NCBI GenBank assembly: GCA_017440465.1 | Contig: JAFSHF010000016.1 | Span: forward strand, 1-64,000 | Direction: 5' to 3' | DNA: 64,000 bases | Origin: Clostridia bacterium | GTDB lineage: Bacteria; Bacillota; Clostridia; Oscillospirales; QAKW01 | Made by a program: the position numbers and the translations under genes | In this document: positions 39,961 to 49,500 of the stretch, one piece after another | Position numbering within the stretch: the stretch's first letter is position 1 | Layout: each line of letters starts with the position of its first letter | Notes under the pieces: model-generated | Seen by the model: the letters and a program-made list of their open reading frames with translations, nothing else | Databases searched by the model: none | What the model was told of the DNA's origin: nothing

Positions 39961-40807
39961 TACCCCCGATCTTTCCCAAAAGGACGCGGTGGTTTCCATC
40001 GCGCAGGCGGAAGATGTACGCATCTGCGATCAGGCGTTTGGGAACCTTTTTTGCTGGGCGGCGGCGATGGATGTCGGCTTGGCACTTTCGGGGGATAACT
40101 TTGTTGCCCGCTGGGGCAAGCGGTATACTGTGCCCATCGGGCCCGACCGCAAGGTATTGATCGAGCAGATGCTGAAGCAGGGGATCACCCGCTTTTTGGG
40201 CGCGGATGAACGGTATAAGCAATGGATGGAGGAGACCTTTCCCCATCAATTTCGGTTTAAAGAATCCCGCAATTTCGATTATATCTATGAGCGGGAAACG
40301 CTGGCGACCTTGCGCGGCAAAAAGCTTGCCGCCAAGCGCAACCATATCAACGCCTTTGAGCAGGCGCATCCATGGGAAGTGCGCCCCATCACCGCCGAAA
40401 ATCTGCCGCAGGTTCGCGCCTTCAACGATTGGTGGTGCGCGCAAAATAATTGCGCCGCCGAAGATTCGCTGGCGCGGGAGGGCTGCGCGGTGCGGCGGGG
40501 CTTGAAGCATTTTGAAGAATTAGGCTTTTTCGGGCTGGCTTTATATGCCGAGGGCAAGATCTGCGCCTTTTCCTATGGTGAGCGGCTGGGCAAGAATGGC
40601 TTTTGCGTCCACGCGGAAAAAGCCGATGCCAACTTGCGCGGTGCTTACCCGATGATCAATCGGGAGCTGGTGCGGGCGTTGCCCGAGGAGATCCTCCGGA
40701 TCAATCGGGAGGACGATGCGGGGGATGAGGGCTTGAAAAAAGCCAAAATGAGTTATCGCCCCATAGAACTTTTGAAAAAATACGAAGCGGAGTATATCAA
40801 TGAATAA
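39941..40807 (+). CDS. DUF2156 (phosphatidylglycerol lysyltransferase C-terminal-like) protein
   Basis: A 288-residue protein with a GNAT-like fold duplicated as in the MprF/FemX catalytic part: QAFGNLFCWAAAMDV, RKVLIEQMLKQGITRF, DYIYERETLATLRGKKLAAKRNHINAFEQ (a hallmark stretch), FALYAEGKICAFSYGERLG, and INREDDAGDEGLKKAKMSYRP at the C-terminus. No membrane domain. Relatives transfer aminoacyl groups from tRNA or act on unknown substrates. It overlaps tmk and the DJ-1 gene. Confidence 0.85.
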   Translation: METLTFNTPDLSQKDAVVSIAQAEDVRICDQAFGNLFCWAAAMDVGLALSGDNFVARWGKRYTVPIGPDRKVLIEQMLKQGITRFLGADERYKQWMEETFPHQFRFKESRNFDYIYERETLATLRGKKLAAKRNHINAFEQAHPWEVRPITAENLPQVRAFNDWWCAQNNCAAEDSLAREGCAVRRGLKHFEELGFFGLALYAEGKICAFSYGERLGKNGFCVHAEKADANLRGAYPMINRELVRALPEEILRINREDDAGDEGLKKAKMSYRPIELLKKYEAEYINE

Positions 40808-41345
40808 AATTTATTTGTTATTAGCCGAAGGATTTGAAGAGATCGAGGCGTTGGCACCGGTGGATCTGCTGCGCCGCGCCGGAGCCGAGGTGGAAACGGT
40901 ATCCATCACCGACCGAAAGACGGTGATGGGGGCGCACGGTGTCCCCGTTTGCGCCGACAGTACCATCGGGGAGATCGATGAAGAAGATCTTTCCATGCTG
41001 ATCCTGCCCGGTGGATATCCCGGCTATGTGAATTTGGATCAAAGTGGGGCGGTGCGGGATCTTTTGATCCGTACCAACGAGGCGGGCAAGACCATCGCCG
41101 CCATCTGCGGCGCCCCCTCGGTGCTGAACGGCTTGGGTCTTCTGCGAGATAAGGTTGCCGCCTGCTATCCCTCGATGGAAGAGGATATGGATTGCGAAAT
41201 TTCCCATAAAAAGGTGGTCGAATGTGAAAATATCATCACCTCCCGCGGGGCAGGCACCGCCATTGATTTTGCGCTGGCGCTGGTAGAAGCGGCGGTTTCT
41301 GCCGAAAAGGCAGAAGAATTGCGGAAAGGGATCGTATACGAATGA
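40800..41345 (+). CDS. DJ-1/PfpI-family protein
   Basis: A 181-residue flavodoxin-like protein: YLLLAEGFEEIEALAPVDLLRRAG, LILPGGYPGYVNL, and the nucleophile elbow AAICGAPSVLNGLG with the conserved cysteine; Glu in AEGFEEIE is the usual partner. The family has glyoxalase III/deglycase or chaperone activities; the exact role is not settled. It overlaps both neighbours. Confidence 0.9.
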   Translation: MNKIYLLLAEGFEEIEALAPVDLLRRAGAEVETVSITDRKTVMGAHGVPVCADSTIGEIDEEDLSMLILPGGYPGYVNLDQSGAVRDLLIRTNEAGKTIAAICGAPSVLNGLGLLRDKVAACYPSMEEDMDCEISHKKVVECENIITSRGAGTAIDFALALVEAAVSAEKAEELRKGIVYE

Positions 41346-42238
41346 GTTCCCGCCGCGATATCTCCAAAGAAATATCGTTACTGCTGCTGACTGTTCTTTG
41401 CCTGCTTTTGGGGCTGAGCTTTTGCCGCCAATGGTTGCCCGCCTTTGATCCGCCGCTGACCGCGCTGGTCTATGTGGTGGTCTACCTGATCCCCATCTGG
41501 ATCTATAAACGCACCCATCGCTATAAGGCAAGAGCCGCATTGCGGCTGAAATGGGTCCATCCGCGGCATTGGCTGTTCATTGTGATGTTCGGGCTTTCGG
41601 TCTGCCTGCTCTGCAGTCTGATCAATCTGGGCTGTTCCGCCTTTGCCCGCGGGGTACTGCACCTTTCCTACGGCAATGCCACCATCGTCGATTTGAGCAG
41701 TACCAATCCCGCCACGCTGTTGTTTATCGGCGTGTTGCTCCCCGCCTTTTTTGAGGAATTGCTGCTGCGGGGCTTGGTGCAGAGCGAGTATGAAAAATAC
41801 GGCGTCACTATCGGCGTCTTGCTGACCGCCCTGCTGTTTGCGTTGTTCCATACCAATCCGGTGCAGATCCCCTCGTTGTTTGTGGCAGGGGTGTGCTACG
41901 GAGTGCTGACGCTGTTGTTCGGCAGTATCTGGCCCGCCATTATCGCCCACGCCATCAATAACGGCATCGCGGTACTGCTGGCAAAATACAACGATTTTAT
42001 CCGCTACATATTGCAGGACCGCCTTTTTATCATCATCGCGATCGTCGCCTGTTTCTTGATCCTCATTATCACCCTTAAATTGTTGGAAACGACGGTGGAT
42101 CGGCTATTGGGCAAGGGCAAAAAACTCAAAAAAAGCACCCGCTCGCTTGCCTACGGCGATCCGCTGATGAGTCCGTGGTTATGGATATTTACCTTGTTAT
42201 GTATTGGAAAAATGGTATATAATGGTTTCTTTAAATAA
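41342..42238 (+). CDS. CPBP-family intramembrane metalloprotease
   Basis: A 298-residue protein with about eight hydrophobic helices. The CPBP (Abi/CAAX) motifs are present: FFEELLLRGLVQ (EExxxR), FALFHTNP (FxxxH) and AIIAHAINNGIAVLL (HxxxN). It probably cleaves membrane substrates such as prenylated or leader peptides (family knowledge; substrate unknown). Last gene of the thyX-tmk operon; array A3 starts at the stop. Confidence 0.88.
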   Translation: MSSRRDISKEISLLLLTVLCLLLGLSFCRQWLPAFDPPLTALVYVVVYLIPIWIYKRTHRYKARAALRLKWVHPRHWLFIVMFGLSVCLLCSLINLGCSAFARGVLHLSYGNATIVDLSSTNPATLLFIGVLLPAFFEELLLRGLVQSEYEKYGVTIGVLLTALLFALFHTNPVQIPSLFVAGVCYGVLTLLFGSIWPAIIAHAINNGIAVLLAKYNDFIRYILQDRLFIIIAIVACFLILIITLKLLETTVDRLLGKGKKLKKSTRSLAYGDPLMSPWLWIFTLLCIGKMVYNGFFK

Positions 42239-42310
42239 AGTGAAATTTACCCTTATGGGTAAGTGAAGTTCGCTTAGCGAGTGAAGTTTTGCCTCCGGCA
42301 AAGTGAAGTT
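42236..42310. repeat. Palindrome array A3 (AGTGAAG box), short
   Basis: Boxes AGTGAAA/AAGTGAAG occur four times, separated by TTTACCCttatGGGTAA, CGCTtAGCG and TTGCCtccGGCAA. There is no orientation flip; the array runs straight into the terminator. This is the clearest small example of the box-plus-variable-hairpin plan. Confidence 0.85.
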
Positions 42311-42346
42311 AAAAAGAACCCAACCGAGCGGTTGGGTTCTTTTTAG
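42311..42346 (+). terminator. Bidirectional terminator between the CPBP and malQ genes
   Basis: AAAAAGAACCCAACCG / CGGTTGGGTTCTTTTT with an AG loop, at the ends of converging genes. Confidence 0.85.
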
Positions 42347-43843
42347 TTATATGCGGTTATAAAGAGCAGAAAGTGTGCGGTATTCGGCGGGTTTGAGCTG
42401 GGCGAAGGCCTCTTCGGTCAGGCGGTAGCCCCAATTGCCCTTGGCGATACCGGGGTGGTTCATCTTGGTATCGCCGCCGAAGCCCAAAAGGTCTTGGATG
42501 GGCACCATCGTCAGCGCGGCGTGGGACGCCCAAAGGGCGCGGATCAAGGCGCGGATGGCGGGATTTTGGGTGCCGCCTTCTTTCCAGATCTTGCCGTGGT
42601 ATCCGCAGTAATCCAGGGCATAGCGGCGGTCTTCGGGGGTCAGCTCCCAAAGATAGCCCAAGAGGGTATTATTATCGTGGGTACCGGTATAGGCGACGGT
42701 GTTGGCAGAATAATTATGGGGGAGATGGATGCCGTTGTCCATTCCGGGGAAGGCAAATTGCAATACCCGCATTCCCGGCAGTTCGGTCTCCTTTAAAAGC
42801 GCGCGCAGGGCATCGTCCTGCACCCCTAAATCTTCAGCGATCAGCAGATTTTTATCGATCTTTTGGAAGACGGTGTTGAAAAAGTCCATCCCCGGCCCTG
42901 CCTTCCATTGCCCCTCTTTGGCGGTGGCGGCAGCGGCAGGCACCGCCCAATAGGCGGAAAAAGCGCGAAAATGGTCGATGCGGATGCGGTCGAAGAGAGC
43001 TCCTGCCGTCTGCAACCGTTCGATCCACCAGCGGTAGCCGTCGGCCTTCATTGCCGCCCAATCGTAAAGAGGATTGCCCCAGCGTTGCCCATCCTCGCTG
43101 AAATAATCGGGCGGAACGCCCGCTTCTTCTTCGGCGCGCCCTTCGCCATCCAGCGCAAAGAGATGCTGATGGCTCCAGACATCCGCGCTCTCGTGGGAGA
43201 CGTAGATCGGCATATCGCCGATGATCCGGATGCCTTGGGCATTGGCGTAACGGCGGATCTTCTGCCATTGGGTGAAAAAGAGATATTGCAAAAAGACCGC
43301 GCGATCGATGGCGGTCTTGAGCCGCGCCTGCGCTTCGGCGAGGGCCTGCGGCTCCCGCAGTTTCAGCGGCAGTTCCCAATCGATCCAATCCTTGCCCGTC
43401 TCCTGCTGCAGAGCGGCATAGAGGGCGAAATCCTCGATCCAAGGCTGCTTACTGCGCCAGGCATCGATGCGGGTCTTAAGGGCGGCATCGCAGCGGGCAA
43501 AGGCGGCATTGAAAAGAGCGGTGCGTTGCGCCTTGAGCAGGTCAAAATCGACGGTATAGGGCTGGGCGGCTTTGCAGCCCTCCAGCTCCGCTTCGGTGAT
43601 CAGCCCGTCTTCTTTCAGCTGTTCGGGGTCGATGAACAGCGGATTGCCCGCAAAGGCGCTGACACTTTTATAGGGGGAATTGCAGAGGTCGGGGACGGAA
43701 AAGGGCAGAACCTGCCAGGCTTTAAATCCCGCCTCCTTCAAAAAATCGATGAACCGCAGGGCATCCTTACCGAAAACACCGATGCCGTAGGGCCCCATCA
43801 GGGAGGATATATGCAGCAAAACGCCGCTGCTTCTTTCAAGCAT
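42347..43843 (-). CDS. malQ: 4-alpha-glucanotransferase
   Basis: A 498-residue GH77 enzyme, the standard length, that moves maltodextrin segments between glucans. Visible: SSGVLLHISSLMGPYGIGVFG at the start, IRIIGDMPIYVSHESADVW, FDRIRIDHFRAFSAYWAVPA with the nucleophile Asp (RIDHFR), LLIAEDLGVQDD with the acid/base Glu, and AYTGTHDNNTLLGYL with the third Asp. The ATG at 43843 has AAAGGAGAG seven bases upstream; the extra 20 codons of the longer frame are outside the family. Confidence 0.95.
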   Translation of the reverse strand: MLERSSGVLLHISSLMGPYGIGVFGKDALRFIDFLKEAGFKAWQVLPFSVPDLCNSPYKSVSAFAGNPLFIDPEQLKEDGLITEAELEGCKAAQPYTVDFDLLKAQRTALFNAAFARCDAALKTRIDAWRSKQPWIEDFALYAALQQETGKDWIDWELPLKLREPQALAEAQARLKTAIDRAVFLQYLFFTQWQKIRRYANAQGIRIIGDMPIYVSHESADVWSHQHLFALDGEGRAEEEAGVPPDYFSEDGQRWGNPLYDWAAMKADGYRWWIERLQTAGALFDRIRIDHFRAFSAYWAVPAAAATAKEGQWKAGPGMDFFNTVFQKIDKNLLIAEDLGVQDDALRALLKETELPGMRVLQFAFPGMDNGIHLPHNYSANTVAYTGTHDNNTLLGYLWELTPEDRRYALDYCGYHGKIWKEGGTQNPAIRALIRALWASHAALTMVPIQDLLGFGGDTKMNHPGIAKGNWGYRLTEEAFAQLKPAEYRTLSALYNRI

Positions 43844-43947
43844 AATAGCTCTCCTTTGAACTGTTGTTATCTTTATTATACCAAAGGGTGCGGCTGTAAT
43901 CAAATGTTTTTATAAAAACTTTGTGCTTATCTTTTGCGAAATTTAGC

Positions 43948-44009
43948 AACATTGTGTTAAATAAAAACAACATTGAGTCGTTGGAAAAGTTGCATTTAAA
44001 TGTTATAAT
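43948..44009 (+). promoter_or_regulatory. Promoter with two 21-bp-spaced direct repeats (LytTR-like)
   Basis: AACATTGTG (43948) and AACATTGAG (43969) are in the same orientation exactly 21 bp apart. TTGGAA (43981-43986), 17 bp and TATAAT (44004-44009) follow. The identical geometry recurs at 52323-52384. Pattern and spacing match activator sites of LytTR response regulators, but the consensus fit is partial. Confidence 0.65.
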
Positions 44010-44066
44010 GCTAATATCTAATACTGTCTCGTAAATTCCGCGCGTTGCGGAAGAGGAGGTTCGAAC

Positions 44067-45437
44067 ATGAAGAAACGGACAAAATGCATTGCTTTGCTGG
44101 GGATCCTGGCGATCAGCCTTTCGATGCTTTCGGGCTGTGTATCCGGAAGAAACTACAGCGAAGAGATGATGGGCAATAAGGGCGGTCTTCCGACCTTCCA
44201 TAAGGATCAGGAGGTCGAGGTTCCCTATACCGGCGATGCGCGCATTGAACTCATAGAGACCGACGATCCGGTCCTTGCAGGCAAATGCGATGCCGACGGT
44301 AATTTGCTGGACGGCAGCGGCAAGGTCGACCTTTCCAATTTAGGCGGCTCGGTCAGCAACAGCGGCAACAGTGGCGGCAGCAATGTTGACGATAATGGGA
44401 ATGATACCCCTGCAGATGAGGATAATCAAGATAATCAAGAGGATACCGGTACGAATAAGCCCAATAACGGAAACGGGCTGATCGACCCGAACGATTCCGA
44501 GGATCCCTTGGCGGTGTATGAGGCGGACGAAAGCGGCACCAAGGTCCGAATTATGTCTCAAAACGTGCGTAAAGACGATTCGGGTGACGAGTCGGCCGGC
44601 TTAGGAGGCGCTGTGCGTATGTACCGCCTGCAAAAGCTGGTGGAGCAGAATGATCCCGATATTATCGGAACGCAGGAGGCCAATGCCTTCTGGATCGAGG
44701 CCTTCCCTCAGTTGTTTCCGGACTATACCATGAGCTATCAATACCGCGGTGCCTCTTCGGGAAGCGACGAGGCTTGCGCGATTTTGTGGAAGACCGAGAA
44801 ATATAATCTTTTGGATAAAGGGCAGTTCTGGCTCTCCGAAAGCCCCAATCAGGTCAGCACAATGAACAATCAGTATTATCCCCGTATTGCCCATTGGGTC
44901 AAGCTGGAGGATAAAGCCACCGGCGAAAAGATCCTCTTCTTTTCCACCCACTTCGGCTTCCCCCGGAGCGAGAACAATCCGGACGGCTATACCCAACCGC
45001 AGATCATCTACCTGCGCAGTCTGTTTATCAAGGTTTGCGCGGAGCATCCCGATGCCTACCCCTTTATTGTGGGCGACTTCAATATTCACTTTGATACCGA
45101 TAGCTACCGTGCGCTCTGCGACGGTAAGGAGCTGTTCGATATGCGCGATGTTGCGAACGATATGTCTGTCGCCGGCCATTGCCAGATGGGCGATATCCGC
45201 GACGGCACCAGCGGCGCTTATGAGAAGGATAACGGAAGCAATATTATCGACTATATCTTCTCTCTGCCGCGTAAGCAAATAGCGGTGGACTATTATACCT
45301 TCCTGTATGACCGCATCGGCGTAGAGGAAAAAGGAATTCCGGTAGGGCCGGTCTCCGACCACTTTGCGGTGTTGGCTGATTTCCGCATCGGCACCTCGGT
45401 TTCCTATGAAGAATACTATAACGGAAACGCGAAATAA
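44067..45437 (+). CDS. Exported EEP-superfamily phosphoesterase lipoprotein
   Basis: A 456-residue lipoprotein. The signal peptide MKKRTKCIALLGILAISLSM runs to the lipobox LSGC. An Asn/Asp/Gly-rich linker (~95-150) precedes an endonuclease/exonuclease/phosphatase domain (~165-455): VRIMSQNVRKDD, DIIGTQEANAFW (catalytic Glu), STHFGFP, PFIVGDFNIHFD (GDFN), IIDYIFSLP, and PVSDHFAVLADF (SDH). Members hydrolyse phosphodiesters in nucleic acids, lipids or inositol phosphates; the extracellular location suggests DNA or phospholipid scavenging (inference). RBS GAGGAGG upstream. A closely related cytoplasmic protein follows. Confidence 0.85.
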   Translation: MKKRTKCIALLGILAISLSMLSGCVSGRNYSEEMMGNKGGLPTFHKDQEVEVPYTGDARIELIETDDPVLAGKCDADGNLLDGSGKVDLSNLGGSVSNSGNSGGSNVDDNGNDTPADEDNQDNQEDTGTNKPNNGNGLIDPNDSEDPLAVYEADESGTKVRIMSQNVRKDDSGDESAGLGGAVRMYRLQKLVEQNDPDIIGTQEANAFWIEAFPQLFPDYTMSYQYRGASSGSDEACAILWKTEKYNLLDKGQFWLSESPNQVSTMNNQYYPRIAHWVKLEDKATGEKILFFSTHFGFPRSENNPDGYTQPQIIYLRSLFIKVCAEHPDAYPFIVGDFNIHFDTDSYRALCDGKELFDMRDVANDMSVAGHCQMGDIRDGTSGAYEKDNGSNIIDYIFSLPRKQIAVDYYTFLYDRIGVEEKGIPVGPVSDHFAVLADFRIGTSVSYEEYYNGNAK

Positions 45438-45480
45438 GACTCCATATCCGCTTGGTTGCTCTGTCTGAACAATAGAAAAT

Positions 45481-45513
45481 AAAATGCAGAGCGGATACCG
45501 CTCTGCATTTTTG
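45481..45513 (+). terminator. Terminator-like hairpin between two EEP genes
   Basis: AAAATGCAGAGCGG-ATA-CCGCTCTGCATTTTT. It ends seven bases before the AAAGGAAA used by the next gene. Since no promoter lies between, it must be partly read through or act as a processing stem. Confidence 0.75.
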
Positions 45514-45534
45514 TATCGAAAGGAAAATGTTGCG

Positions 45535-46374
45535 ATGAACCTGAAGATTTTATGCCAAAATATGAAATATGCCGCCTATAAAAAGAGCGAAGATCCCGAG
45601 TGTCAAGTTTCGGTTCGCCGCCATCGCTTTCAATGGCTGGTGAAAAAATATGATCCCGATATCGTCGGGATGCAGGAGGTCGACGAACTTTGGAAATCGA
45701 TGCTGCGGGAGGATTTCAGAGAAGAATACGATATGTATTATCTCTACCGCGGTTCGCTGAAGGGCAGCAACGAGGCAGAGCCGGTGATGTGGAAAAAGGA
45801 TAAATTTGAGAAGGTAGAGGAAGGCAGTTTCTGGCTTTCCGAAACGCCCGATACCCCCTATCCGCCGGGATTTGGCCAATATTATCCCCGCATCTGCAAT
45901 TGGGTGCGCTTAAAAGAAAAAGAGAGCGGAAAGATCATCCGCATCGGCTCCACCCACTTTGGGTTTTATGACGATATCGAGCAGATCAAGGTGATCCGCG
46001 GCTTATTTGAAAACGAATGTGAAATTGCGGGGGAGGAACCCTATATCTTTATGGGCGATTTCAACATCGGCTATCAGGAAGAAAAGTATAACGCGTTGAT
46101 GGATACCAAGGCATTTTATGATCTGCGTCCCGCCGCCGAAGCGGCTGCCAAAGAGGGCAAGTGCGCCTTGGGCGATATCCGCGTGGGTACGAATAACGGC
46201 TTTAAACACCTCGATGGAAAGCGGGTCATCGACTATATTGTCGGCGGCAGTCATACCCCCGTCGAGATCCAAAAATTCACCTATTGCTATGAGCGGCCGG
46301 GCGTCCCCGAAAAGGGGATCAATGAGGGCTTTGTCTCCGACCATTTTGCGCTCTTTGCCGAGGTGGAAGTATAA
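45535..46374 (+). CDS. Cytoplasmic EEP-superfamily phosphoesterase
   Basis: A 279-residue paralogue of the domain at 44067 without signal or linker: LKILCQNMKYAAYK, DIVGMQEVDELW, STHFGFYDD, YIFMGDFNIGYQ, IDYIVGGSH, and FVSDHFALFAEVEV. All catalytic residues of the family are present. The ATG at 45535 has AAAGGAAA upstream and fits the first strand; longer frames run through the terminator. It probably arose by tandem duplication. Its location in the cytoplasm implies a different substrate pool from the lipoprotein. Confidence 0.85.
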   Translation: MNLKILCQNMKYAAYKKSEDPECQVSVRRHRFQWLVKKYDPDIVGMQEVDELWKSMLREDFREEYDMYYLYRGSLKGSNEAEPVMWKKDKFEKVEEGSFWLSETPDTPYPPGFGQYYPRICNWVRLKEKESGKIIRIGSTHFGFYDDIEQIKVIRGLFENECEIAGEEPYIFMGDFNIGYQEEKYNALMDTKAFYDLRPAAEAAAKEGKCALGDIRVGTNNGFKHLDGKRVIDYIVGGSHTPVEIQKFTYCYERPGVPEKGINEGFVSDHFALFAEVEV

Positions 46375-46385
46375 AACTCATAAAC

Positions 46386-46427
46386 TGCGATTCGTGCATC
46401 AATTTGCGCGAATCGCAATTTTTTTAT
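46386..46427 (+). terminator. Terminator of the EEP pair
   Basis: TGCGATTCG / CGAATCGCA stem with an AT-rich loop containing a small inner stem, followed by T7. Confidence 0.75.
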
Positions 46428-46437
46428 GGAAATATAG

Positions 46438-46466
46438 TTGAAAAAAACCAAAATATATGTTATTAT
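46438..46466 (+). promoter_or_regulatory. Promoter of the dockerin-EEP gene
   Basis: TTGAAA, a 17-bp spacer and TATTAT. The 21-bp repeats seen before 44067 and 52447 are not present here, so this gene is probably regulated differently. Confidence 0.55.
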
Positions 46467-46532
46467 TGAATTAACTATATGACTATTGTACAAAATTACG
46501 CGTAAATTTTATCGAAAAAGGTGGTATTTGGA

Positions 46533-49500
46533 ATGAACAAATCGAAAAAGGCGGTATCCGGCCTGCTGGCAATCATAATGCTGGTATCTATGCTGGCGTG
46601 CTTTGCTCTGCCCGCAGCAGCTGCATCGGGCAGCTGTTATTACGTTTCCACGAAAAATGAGTGGAATGCTACGGCAGCCGAAATCAACGGCACGACCAAC
46701 GGCGGTGCCGGAAAGACCATCTATATTTTGGCGGACATCGACTTTAGTTCCGCCGCCCCCACTCAAATTACAAAGTTTGCGGGGACGCTGGACGGAAAGG
46801 GCTATAAGTTTACCAATATCGCAATGAGTAGTTCCTCCGAAACCGGCGCGAGCCTGATCGGAACATTGACCGGCACCATCCAAAATCTGACCTTAGCCGA
46901 TTCTTGCAATTTCACGAACAGCGATTCGGGTGCAAACTATTGGATAGCGACTAAATATGTGCAATTCGGTGCTTTTGCGGCGATCGCCAACGGCGGCACC
47001 ATCCAAAAGTGCGCCTCCTATGCCACCTATACCGCAACCGGCCAATACGCCAAAGTGGGCGGTTTTATCGGGGAGGCGACCGGCACCACCACCATTGACG
47101 GTTGCATCTTCGACGGTGTGGTTACCGGTAGCGGAACAGGCGTTGCAGCAAATGCTTTTGTTGGAGCTCAGGCGAGCGGTGTAACGGCAACTGTCCAACA
47201 TTCCGTTGCGCGGGGAACATTAACTGCAGCGACTACCGGGATCGGCGGGAGTACGATCACAAACACTTATGCGGTCAATACTGAAGGGAATACCTTGGAC
47301 AGCAGCAATACGAAGGATACGCTCAACGAGGCGGTCTGGACCGTCAATGAAGGCAGAAAAGCAGCAGAGAGCGGAGTTTGCTCGATCTATCTCAACGTCG
47401 ATTCCGGCGGTGTTCCCTGCTTCGGCGATGCAAACAACCGCGTTGTACAGTTGATCTACAAAAGCAGTCCCACTGACCAAGTTCCCACTTATCTTTACTA
47501 CGCGCCCCGCGAGGTCGCGACAGTAAGTACTAATGCCACCTGCGATGTTGCACAGACCAGAATCGATGTTAATACAGTATTTGAAGAAGATGTTACGGAT
47601 ACCATACAGGTCGACGGTGCCGAATACCGCGACGGGTATATCTATATCGGCAGCCGCGATATTACAGCGGTTGGGGTCCCCGATACCAATGAAAGCAGCG
47701 GATCCGATGCACAGGTGACCGCCCCCGAAGGCTATCCGTCCATCAGCGAATATGATACTTATAAATATAACACTGATATTAAAGATTATAATGTGAACTC
47801 CAAGGAGGATTGGCTTGCCGCTGTTGAAATGAGCAATTTCGTCGAAAACCCCGATGCGGTCAATTTTGAGGGGATCACTCTCCATCTCACCGCCGATATC
47901 AATATGGGCGGGCAGGAGATGTTGCCGCTTTGCTACGGTTGGTTCTTCGACGGCAACTTAGACGGCCACGATTTCGTCTTTCAGAATATCAACATCAATG
48001 TGGATAGCCCCTATGGTCCGGTGGGTCTGATCGGCGTGATCGGCGACTACTCTGATAGCACCAACACGAGATCGATTCAGAACGTCGGCATTGCGAGCGG
48101 GACCATCACCGTCACCGGATTGCCGCGGTTCAAGGCGAACCTTATGCACATTACAGACGAGACCAATGTCGTGGGCGGCATTGTGGGTAAGAACGGAGCC
48201 CAGAGCGCGAATCGGACATTGATCCGCAAGTGCTGGAACAATGCTGATATCAGCGTGGAAAACGGCGGAAACGTGGCGGGGATCATCGGCGAACCCCAGC
48301 ACTATGCCACGGTCGATAGTTGCTTCAATCTGGGGCAGACGACCGGCTACGGTATTCAGGGCTATGGTTACCAGCATGCCCTTGTCTGCAATTCTATGAG
48401 CGGACCGGTTCATTCCAGCGCGATGTTGTTCAGAGGCAATGTGGTGACTGCGGCGGGTGCCACGGGAGGTATGGAGAACGTCTACGGTGTTAAATCTGTC
48501 TTGAAATTCGACCAATATACCCCTGTTTCTACGTCTCAGGAAGCCAACGCAACTCAGAAAGAACATTTCTCTACCTTTAACGCGTCCAACACCGTATTCA
48601 GCAATGCGGCGGCAGCCTGGGCGGTCAATAATAACTATGTCGATAAAAACTACGGCGAGCGCGTCTATTATACCTTGGACGAAAACGGCGAGGTGCGGTT
48701 CGGCGATAAGGAAAATCAGATCTGCCGCATTGAAATGGTCTGCGAATGTGCCAAAGATGAAAACGGCGAATGTGCGGAGCATCCCACCCGCTATGCCTAC
48801 GGTGTCGCAGGGCGTGCAATTGAGCTGAACTTCGATTTGGGGGCAAACTATTATGCCTGCGCAGAGAGCGGTGTCTCCATCGAAGGAAACACCCTGACCT
48901 TTGAGCGCGCGCCCAAGGCGGCGAACGATGCGAAGGAGAATACCTTCACCGTCCACGTTGGCTTTGATGCCGACCGCGGCGATGTCAAAGCCGATGATGC
49001 CATCAACGTTCTGGACGTTTTGAAAGTGGTGCAGTTGGCAGTAAAAAATAGCACTGAAATAACATCTGACGATAAACTGACCGCCGATGTGGACAGCGAC
49101 TACGACGTCGATATCAACGACGCCTATCAGATCATCCGCTATGTATTTAATATGAAAGAGGCGGATGCGACCCCCTTTGAGTATAAGGGCGAGAGCGAAG
49201 ATGCCTATCTGAAGGTGCTCTCCTATAATGTTAAAGGTCTTTATTATAATCCTGCAGGCACCAGCGGAATCGGCACCGCTTTGAGCCGCAAAGAGGAAGT
49301 ATTGGCGGAGCTCAACGCCGCCGATGCCGATATTATGGGATTCCAGGAGCTTATTTCAAACCATTCGGTTTACACCGGCGGCGCAGATGTACTTGAAGAG
49401 ATCTACACAGGGTTGAGTTGGTATGATCCGAATGCCGACATAGACGAGCATATGCACCATGTCCCGACAAAGACTTATTCATCAGGAGGTACTGCCGGAA

